Source: Bacillota bacterium (lineage in GTDB: Bacteria; Bacillota; Clostridia; Lachnospirales; Lachnospiraceae). Taken from it: a DNA stretch of 11,444 nt. The notes under the pieces were generated by a model, which was not told the DNA's origin, did no database searches, and saw nothing but the letters and a program-made list of their open reading frames with translations. Made by a program: the position numbers and the translations under genes. The DNA is taken from the NCBI GenBank assembly GCA_023450835.1, contig JAEXGM010000077.1, positions 1 through 11,444 on the forward strand, given 5' to 3'. How positions within the stretch are numbered: the first letter of the stretch is position 1; each line of letters opens with the position of its first letter. Shown here in pieces: positions 6,868 through 11,444 of this stretch.

Positions 6868-7420
6868 TGAGTAGCACAGATGGTCGCGCCTATAAGCTGC
6901 CGAAAGGCCATAGGTGAGGAAAGTCCGAGCTTCATAGGGCAGAGTGCCGGATAACGTCCGGTGGAGGCGACTCTAAGGATAGTGCAATAGAAATATACCG
7001 CCAGGATTCTGGTAAGGGTGGAATGGTGGGGTAAGAGCCCACCGCCTGGATGGTAACATTCAGGGCATATGTAAACCCCACTCGAAGCAAGACCGAATAT
7101 TAAAGCCATACGGCGGCCCGTCGTGCTTTAGGGTAGGTCGCGGTTGATAAAGATGGGATTGTTACTGATGAGCTTATAAAGAAAAAATATAGCTTTTAAT
7201 TATTATAATACAATTTGGCGTCGTCTGGCTGAGCCTTGAAGCGCAGCGTTATGAACAGGCGAGGGGAAAGCAGCCGAATGTATTATAACAATTAAAAGCT
7301 AACTGAATAATGGTGATAAGCTCATGAGTAACAATCCCATCTTTTAAACGAGCCACATGGTAACATGGGGCAAAGATAGATGACCATTTGATACAGAACT
7401 CGGCTTATAGTGCTGCTCAT
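6868..7420 (+). ncRNA. rnpB: RNase P RNA (class A-like), with large internal insertion
   Basis: This is the catalytic RNA of ribonuclease P, which matures tRNA 5' ends. P1 is TGAGTAGCAC (6868-6877) with GTGCTGCTCA (7410-7419). P2 pairs ATGGTC (6880-6885) with GACCAT (7382-7387). The conserved P4 strands GAGGAAAGTCCGAGC and ACAGAACTCGGCTTA are both present. The P15-P17 module includes AAAGC/GCTTT and the GGCGGCCCG loop region, followed by GGGTAGG (7131-7137), which carries the GGU that binds tRNA 3'-CCA. P18 is CCACATG-GTAA-CATGGGG (7353-7370). The P16/P17 and P18 layout points to class A rather than the B. subtilis class B. Total length is about 553 nt, against 350-400 nt normally. The excess is one block at about 7148-7349 between P15 and P18; without it the RNA is about 350 nt. 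All conserved core elements I can check are intact, so it is probably functional. The RNA is flanked by its own promoter and terminator. Confidence 0.95.
7148..7349 (+). repeat. Nested inverted-repeat insertion inside rnpB
   Basis: About 200 bp lie where other class A RNase P RNAs have only a junction between P15 and P18. The outer arms, 7149-7177 and 7316-7344, are 29 nt each and complementary at 28 positions (a G-G mismatch at 7167/7326). Inner arms 7190-7212 and 7279-7301 are 23 nt each with one A-C mismatch. Between the inner arms lies a 66-nt G+C-richer core (7213-7278). The asymmetric spacers 7178-7189 and 7302-7315 are A-rich. It contains no meaningful reading frame. The flanks read TTGA on the left (pairing with CAA 7088-7090 in P15) and GAGCC on the right, so the host RNA structure is interrupted cleanly at a junction. 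The form suggests a palindromic mobile element (MITE-like) or an intervening sequence like those in some 23S rRNA genes. A lineage-specific helix extension is the alternative. No target duplication longer than two bases is evident. Confidence 0.85.
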
Positions 7421-7422
7421 TT

Positions 7423-7465
7423 AGCTGGTGTAGAATAGTATAACTATTTTACACCAGCTTATTTT
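7423..7465 (+). terminator. Intrinsic terminator of rnpB
   Basis: A 17-bp stem pairs 7423-7439 with 7443-7459 (AGCTGGTGTA against TACACCAGCT at the base, one G-U pair) around a 3-nt ATA loop. It is followed by TATTTT. The hairpin starts three bases after the P1 helix ends, as expected for the rnpB transcript end. Confidence 0.9.
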
Positions 7466-7488
7466 ACATTTAAGAAAAAAGTAAAGAC

Positions 7489-7509
7489 TTTATGGTAACA
7501 ATTATGATA
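7489..7509 (+). promoter_or_regulatory. Candidate promoter/operator for the two-component system
   Basis: TATGAT at 7503-7508 is a good -10 hexamer, but no clear -35 lies at 16-18 bp, which is compatible with an activated promoter. Two similar 9-mers, TTTATGGTA (7489-7497) and ATTATGATA (7501-7509), are 12 bp apart and match at 7 of 9 positions, resembling the tandem half-sites bound by OmpR-family regulators. Autoregulation is an inference. A start near 7515 would favour translation from ATG 7553. Confidence 0.3.
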
Positions 7510-7552
7510 GAGTGAAGGTATGAAAACATCTTTAGTGGAAAGGAATAATAAG

Positions 7553-8254
7553 ATGGAGCAGACAAGTATATTAGTGGTAGACGATGACAGAGAAATTGCC
7601 GAACTGGTGGAAATACATCTAATCGGAGACGGTTATCAGGTCTTTAAAGCTTTTAGTGCAAAGGAAGGCTTTGAGATTTTAAAGAGGGAAGATATAAAAC
7701 TTATTATATTAGATATTATGATGCCTGGTACGGATGGGCTTAGTATGTGCAAGACCATAAGGGAAACCAGTACGATTCCTATTATTATGCTAAGCGCTAA
7801 ATCAGCGGACCTGGACAAGATAATAGGCCTTGGTACCGGTGCCGATGATTATGTCATAAAGCCCTTCAATCCCCTTGAACTGACCGCCAGGGTAAAATCC
7901 CAGCTCAGAAGGTTCACAAAGTTTAATCCCAGCTCCCATGAGGACAGGCCGGACAAGGAAATAGCGGTAAACCATCTGATAATAAATAAAGAAGACCACC
8001 GGGTTATAGCCTATGACAGAGAAGTGAAATTAACACCCATTGAGTTTGATATCCTGTACCTCCTTGCCAGCAATACCGGCAGGGTCTTCTCTACGGATGA
8101 GATTTTTGAGCGGGTCTGGAATGAGAAAATGTATGAGGCTAATAACACAGTAATGGTGCATATAAGAAGATTGCGGGAAAAGATTGAGATGGATTCCAGA
8201 AATGCACAGATTATAAAAACAGTATGGGGAGTCGGATATAAAATTGAAAAATAG
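7553..8254 (+). CDS. OmpR-family response regulator, VanR-like
   Basis: A two-domain response regulator of 233 residues counted from ATG 7553. The receiver domain has the acidic pair D10/D11, the phospho-acceptor D54 in LILDIMMPG, S81 in MLSAKS and K103 in VIKPF. The C-terminal winged-helix DNA-binding domain (about 135-233) contains LTPIEFDILYLLASN and the end motif VWGVGYKIE. Overall wording of the receiver (IVDLVE-like helix, LGTGADDYVIKPFNPLELTARVKSQLRR) is closest to the VanR group. I prefer ATG 7553 because GAAAGG stands nine bases before it. The in-frame ATG at 7520 has its purine run only one base away and adds 11 residues not usual for the family. The stop overlaps the kinase start by 11 bp, so the two are translationally coupled. 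Targets are unknown; no van resistance genes are in this window. Confidence 0.92.
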   Translation: MEQTSILVVDDDREIAELVEIHLIGDGYQVFKAFSAKEGFEILKREDIKLIILDIMMPGTDGLSMCKTIRETSTIPIIMLSAKSADLDKIIGLGTGADDYVIKPFNPLELTARVKSQLRRFTKFNPSSHEDRPDKEIAVNHLIINKEDHRVIAYDREVKLTPIEFDILYLLASNTGRVFSTDEIFERVWNEKMYEANNTVMVHIRRLREKIEMDSRNAQIIKTVWGVGYKIEK

Positions 8255-9497
8255 TATATTTAAAAGTTTTCGTTTTGAAATAGTCCTATACAGCCTGCTT
8301 AGCCTTATATATGCGCTGCTTACGGAAGCTGTGATAGCTTTTGGAATATATATAATCTATCATGTAATAAATGGCAGTTCGGAGAAGATTCCCTTACAGG
8401 TACCTCAAGCCGGTAATAATCTGGCGCAGAATAACAACCTGCTAAACCGGTTTTCGGAAAATGGAAATTCACTTTCATATGGAAGTGCTCATCTGCCAAG
8501 GCTGGAAGGCGGACCAACCAGAGGAATGATAGTAATGGCGACCATGATAGCTTTAATACTTGGTATCGTGTTATTTATGCTGTACTTTCTTCTGCTCTCC
8601 AGAAAATTTGCTATTTATATAGAAAGAATAGCCAGCGGTATAACTGCCATCTCCTCCGGTAACTTAAATACCAGGATTACTATTCACAATGATGATGAAT
8701 TCGCCTTGATTGCAGATAAGATTAACCAGATGTGCGGGGATATTAAACGAATCATAGAGAATGAGAGAAAGAGCGAGAACACGAAGAATCAGCTGATTAC
8801 CAGTGTGGCTCATGACCTAAGGACCCCCTTGACCTCTATCATCGGCTACCTTGACCTGGTGCAGGGAGAGAACAAAATTACCCCCGAAGTAAAAAAGCAT
8901 TATGTAGAGATTGCCTATACCAAATCCAAGAGATTGGAAAAGCTGATAGAAGATTTATTTGCCTACACCAAATTTAGCTCCGGTGAAGTAGCCCTGGAAT
9001 GCAGTGATATTGATATGGTGAAATTTATGGAACAGCTTGCAGAAGAATTCTATCCAAGCTTTCAGGAGAATGGACTTCAATATGAATTTGCTACCAATAC
9101 ACCATCTGCCTTAGCTTATGGTGACGGCAATCTTCTGGCGAGAGCTTTTGCCAACCTTATCGATAATGCTATCAAATACGGCAGGGACGGGAAAAGCGTA
9201 CAGATAGATATTCATTCCGATATAACAACCATTACCATATCGGTTACTAATTATGGAAAACTGATACCGGAGAAGGACCTGGAGGCTATATTTGAAAGGT
9301 TTTACCGCCTGGAGGAGTCCCGTTCCAGTGAAACCGGAGGTACCGGTCTGGGCCTGGCTATTGTGAAAAATATCATTGAAATGCACGGCGGAAGTATCAA
9401 GGCAAGCAGTGATCATAATGGAACAGTATTTTCGGTTCAGCTGCCAAGGCGGGAAGAACTAAGTGTGCACCACATGGAGGATAGCGTGAATTATTGA
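8244..9497 (+). CDS. Membrane sensor histidine kinase, VanS-like
   Basis: A 417-residue sensor kinase, partner of the preceding regulator. The order is TM1 (about 12-40), an extracytoplasmic loop of about 50 residues rich in N, G and P, TM2 (about 94-118), a HAMP linker (about 119-172), a HisKA dimerisation helix with phospho-accepting H190 in SVAHDLRTPLTSIIGYL, and a HATPase domain. The ATPase part shows the N-box FANLIDNAIKYG (N304, N308), the F-box FERFYR and the G2 box GGTGLGLAI (365-373). The G1 box reads VTNYGKLIP, with N336 where most kinases have D, which is also seen in VanS-type kinases. Translation starts at TTG 8244, with GGGGAG at 8227-8232, inside the end of the regulator gene. 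The short loop suggests sensing at or within the membrane, for example envelope or cell-wall-active compounds, but the stimulus is not shown by the sequence. Confidence 0.92.
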   Translation: MKNSIFKSFRFEIVLYSLLSLIYALLTEAVIAFGIYIIYHVINGSSEKIPLQVPQAGNNLAQNNNLLNRFSENGNSLSYGSAHLPRLEGGPTRGMIVMATMIALILGIVLFMLYFLLLSRKFAIYIERIASGITAISSGNLNTRITIHNDDEFALIADKINQMCGDIKRIIENERKSENTKNQLITSVAHDLRTPLTSIIGYLDLVQGENKITPEVKKHYVEIAYTKSKRLEKLIEDLFAYTKFSSGEVALECSDIDMVKFMEQLAEEFYPSFQENGLQYEFATNTPSALAYGDGNLLARAFANLIDNAIKYGRDGKSVQIDIHSDITTITISVTNYGKLIPEKDLEAIFERFYRLEESRSSETGGTGLGLAIVKNIIEMHGGSIKASSDHNGTVFSVQLPRREELSVHHMEDSVNY

Positions 9498-9539
9498 AAA
9501 AAGCTAAAAAGCAATTTCCACTTTTGATTGGAACACGCT

Positions 9540-9559
9540 GCAGACTGTTTGCAGTCTGC
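9540..9559 (+). promoter_or_regulatory. Hairpin between kinase gene and the next gene
   Basis: GCAGACTG (9540-9547) pairs perfectly with CAGTCTGC (9552-9559) over a TTTG loop. No U-tract follows; the sequence runs directly into the GGAG ribosome-binding site at 9571-9574. It may stabilise mRNA or lower translation of the downstream gene rather than terminate transcription. The 82-bp gap shows no good promoter, so read-through from the kinase gene is likely. Confidence 0.45.
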
Positions 9560-9579
9560 TGGGCGCGAATGGAGTCAGT

Positions 9580-11444
9580 ATGAAGAAAATAACCGTTCTT
9601 TTATCAATGCTTGTGCTTTGCATGGCATTTAATTGGATATTTCCTGTTAATGTACAGGCTGAAAATGATAAGCAGGGCAATTTACTTACGGACAAAGAGA
9701 ATGACCTTACACTTCAAGTGAATTACGGATATGACAATACGGTAAAGTATGGCAGATACACAGAAGTAACAGGAATCATACAAAATAACGGGAAAAAGGA
9801 ATTTACAGGGACTTTTCAGTGCCTGATACCTAAGTCAAAGGATAATACCATTTATAAGGAAAGTTTTCATGTGAAAGCCGGAGAAAGCAAGACGGTTTCC
9901 CTTGTTATGCCGATTATTGATGATACGGGATTTCTTCAGGTGAAATTGTTAAACCGGAATCAGAAAGAAGTACTGGAGCATAAGTTTCAGCTGACCTTTG
10001 GCAATTATGACAAATCGGTTTATGCCGGTGTATTGACTGATAATCAAGAGGAATTGGCCTATCTTGGCAATCTGAATCTCAGACCCATTTATCTTACGGC
10101 GGATACTCTTACTGATAATTTTCTTGGTCTGGATTTACTGGATGTACTTATTATAAACAATTTTGATACGGCAAAGCTTAAGAAAGAGCAGATAGAAGCA
10201 ATCAAGGAATGGGTCTATCTGGGCGGGACACTGGTACTTACGGCCGGAAATTACGACGCCGGTACAAAGGCCGCCTTTGGAGAGGATTTCGGCGTATCCA
10301 TCGGTGAAAGAGAAGAAAATGAAAATATAAGCTTCCTGACAGAAGGCAGTGACTTAAAGATACTGAAGCAATATATTTACGATTATCAGAAGGCAAAAAA
10401 GAATTTTTATCAGGAGCTTTCTGAGAAAGACCAGAAAATACTGTCGAGTGGAAATATTACCAGTTTTACATCCAATACAGGAAAGGTCTATGGCTCGTAT
10501 ACCGCCAAGGAATGGTCCGATGAAGAGATAGAAGCTTTAAAGACGGAGGCTATAACTAAGAAGGTATCGGATATTACACTGGAGAATGGTATCAGTCTGG
10601 TAAAAGAGAACCAGAAGGAGCTCATGCTCTGTGCGAAAGAAGGAAACGGCAAAGTTGAGCTGATTGCATTCGATATCGGATTAAAAAAGGAGCAAAAAGC
10701 AATAGCTCTTTCCTTTATCAGGCAGATGGCGGATAATATCAGCGAGGGAAAGAAAAACCAGCTGAACAATGAATACTACGGCTGGTATTTATCGGATGGG
10801 CTGTTAGGCAATATAGCCTCCAAAGAAGCCAAGAAGATGCCTGCCACCTATAAATATGTCATTATTATTGCAGCATATCTATTAGCCTCCGGCCCGATTA
10901 CTTATTTGTGGCTGAAGAAGAAGAAAAAACAGGGCTACGGACTGCTGACAGTAACGGTACTCTCGGCACTGTTTACGATAATTATCCTCCTTGCGGGAAT
11001 GGACACAAGGATTACAAGACCCTATGCAGAGTATTTGCGGATAAAAGACTATACCAGGACCGGAATGGACAGGGTGGATTTATCTCTTACCATGCCAAGT
11101 AATTACGATTATACTTTAAATCTTACGAAGAGTTTTCCACTTGTAGAAATGAGTGATGCTAATCCGTACACAAAAGATATAGCAGCTGCCCATAGTTACA
11201 CGAATTATAATAATTCCAATAAAGCAATAGAGTATGGCAGTTCCGCTGTAACCTTGCAAGTAAGAGATAATACAGCCTTCTCCCCTGTCTACTTTCAGGG
11301 CAATTTTAAGACAGAGAAGCAGGCGGGAAGTTTTACAGGCCATCTAAGTCATACGGGAAATGGTATAAGCGGAACGATACTGAATGGCTTTAACTTTGAT
11401 ATTACCCATGCAATTTTGCTTTGTGATGAACATCTTATAGATAT
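9580..11444 (+). CDS. Exported, membrane-anchored protein of unknown function (3' end outside window)
   Basis: The frame is open for 621 codons from ATG 9580 to the window edge, so the C-terminus is missing. GGAG at 9571-9574 supports the start. Residues 1-27 form a signal peptide (MKK, hydrophobic core, likely cleavage after VQA). Residues about 35-145 look like an extracytoplasmic beta-sandwich. Residues about 148-225 (AGVLTD, LLDVLIINNFD, IEAIKEWVYLGGTLVLTAG) look like the alpha/beta fold of a class I glutamine-amidotransferase-like domain, but I see no nucleophile-elbow cysteine, suggesting a binding rather than catalytic role. Two membrane segments (about 428-445 and 452-474) flank a Lys-rich loop (446-450) that should face the cytoplasm. 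The rest continues outside the cell. The GPITYLWLKKKKK stretch recalls large uncharacterised Firmicute and actinobacterial envelope proteins. It follows a VanRS-like pair by 82 bp and may be under its control. No precise function can be assigned. Confidence 0.85.
   Translation, partial: MKKITVLLSMLVLCMAFNWIFPVNVQAENDKQGNLLTDKENDLTLQVNYGYDNTVKYGRYTEVTGIIQNNGKKEFTGTFQCLIPKSKDNTIYKESFHVKAGESKTVSLVMPIIDDTGFLQVKLLNRNQKEVLEHKFQLTFGNYDKSVYAGVLTDNQEELAYLGNLNLRPIYLTADTLTDNFLGLDLLDVLIINNFDTAKLKKEQIEAIKEWVYLGGTLVLTAGNYDAGTKAAFGEDFGVSIGEREENENISFLTEGSDLKILKQYIYDYQKAKKNFYQELSEKDQKILSSGNITSFTSNTGKVYGSYTAKEWSDEEIEALKTEAITKKVSDITLENGISLVKENQKELMLCAKEGNGKVELIAFDIGLKKEQKAIALSFIRQMADNISEGKKNQLNNEYYGWYLSDGLLGNIASKEAKKMPATYKYVIIIAAYLLASGPITYLWLKKKKKQGYGLLTVTVLSALFTIIILLAGMDTRITRPYAEYLRIKDYTRTGMDRVDLSLTMPSNYDYTLNLTKSFPLVEMSDANPYTKDIAAAHSYTNYNNSNKAIEYGSSAVTLQVRDNTAFSPVYFQGNFKTEKQAGSFTGHLSHTGNGISGTILNGFNFDITHAILLCDEHLID

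Noticed and set aside
6852..7109. Open reading frame on the - strand over the 5' half of rnpB
   Set aside because: It lies entirely opposite conserved RNase P RNA helices and the rnpB promoter; the translation has no recognisable domain. The RNA explains the sequence.
7144..7148. TTGAT at the left edge of the rnpB insert as an IS200/IS605-type target site
   Set aside because: ISDra2 inserts next to TTGAT, but the insert has long terminal inverted repeats rather than the subterminal hairpins of that family, no transposase, and TTGA is already expected from P15 pairing.
7213..7278. Core of the insert as a HEARO/IscB guide RNA or group I intron remnant
   Set aside because: I could not match it to conserved motifs of either class, and no associated endonuclease frame exists in the window.
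7148..7349. Insert as ordinary helix P19 of RNase P RNA
   Set aside because: As I recall it, P19 lies between P18 and the 3' strand of P2, whereas this block is before P18, and it is far larger than a normal P19.
7520..7552. Upstream in-frame ATG as the response-regulator start
   Set aside because: The purine run GAAGG is only one base from this ATG, and the added residues are outside the usual receiver-domain start; ATG 7553 has a properly spaced site.
10908..11102. 64-codon + strand frame inside the membrane-protein gene
   Set aside because: It is a different-frame shadow of the long open frame from 9580, which has signal peptide and membrane segments continuous across this area.

Overview
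The window looks like a chromosomal housekeeping region from an anaerobic Gram-positive Firmicute, most likely class Clostridia and close to Lachnospiraceae. That placement is an inference from gene order (dGTPase-like, dnaG, rpoD, trmK), purine-rich Shine-Dalgarno sites (AAAGGAG, AGGAGG), moderately AT-rich composition and protein character. No species is claimed. Every supported gene lies on the + strand.

Left part (127-6801): an information-processing cluster. It holds a dGTP triphosphohydrolase-like HD enzyme, DNA primase (dnaG), the primary sigma factor (rpoD/sigA), tRNA(adenine-22-N1)-methyltransferase (trmK), and a nucleoside (uridine-type) kinase with a threonyl-tRNA-synthetase-like N-terminal half. 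The dnaG-rpoD gap (3021-3217) is unusual: it packs at least four inverted repeats plus an 11-bp direct repeat into under 200 bp.

Centre (6830-7465): a complete transcription unit for RNase P RNA (rnpB). It has a near-consensus promoter (TTTACA, 17 bp, TAGAAT), a class A-like RNA with recognisable P1, P2, P4 and P15-P18 elements, and a 17-bp intrinsic terminator hairpin. The RNA is about 553 nt instead of the usual 350-400 nt, because roughly 200 nt of nested inverted repeat (about 7148-7349) is inserted between the P15-P17 module and P18. Without this block the gene is about 350 nt. This is the most striking observation in the window. It could be a palindromic mobile element or an intervening sequence, either kept as a giant hairpin or cut out by a double-strand-specific RNase.

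Right part (7553-11444): a VanR/VanS-type two-component system (OmpR-family regulator and membrane histidine kinase, genes overlapping by 11 bp). It is followed after 82 bp by the first 621 codons of a large exported membrane-anchored protein of unknown function that runs off the window. No van resistance genes are present here, so the signal and targets of the two-component system are unknown. Its downstream neighbour is the most obvious candidate for a functional partner.
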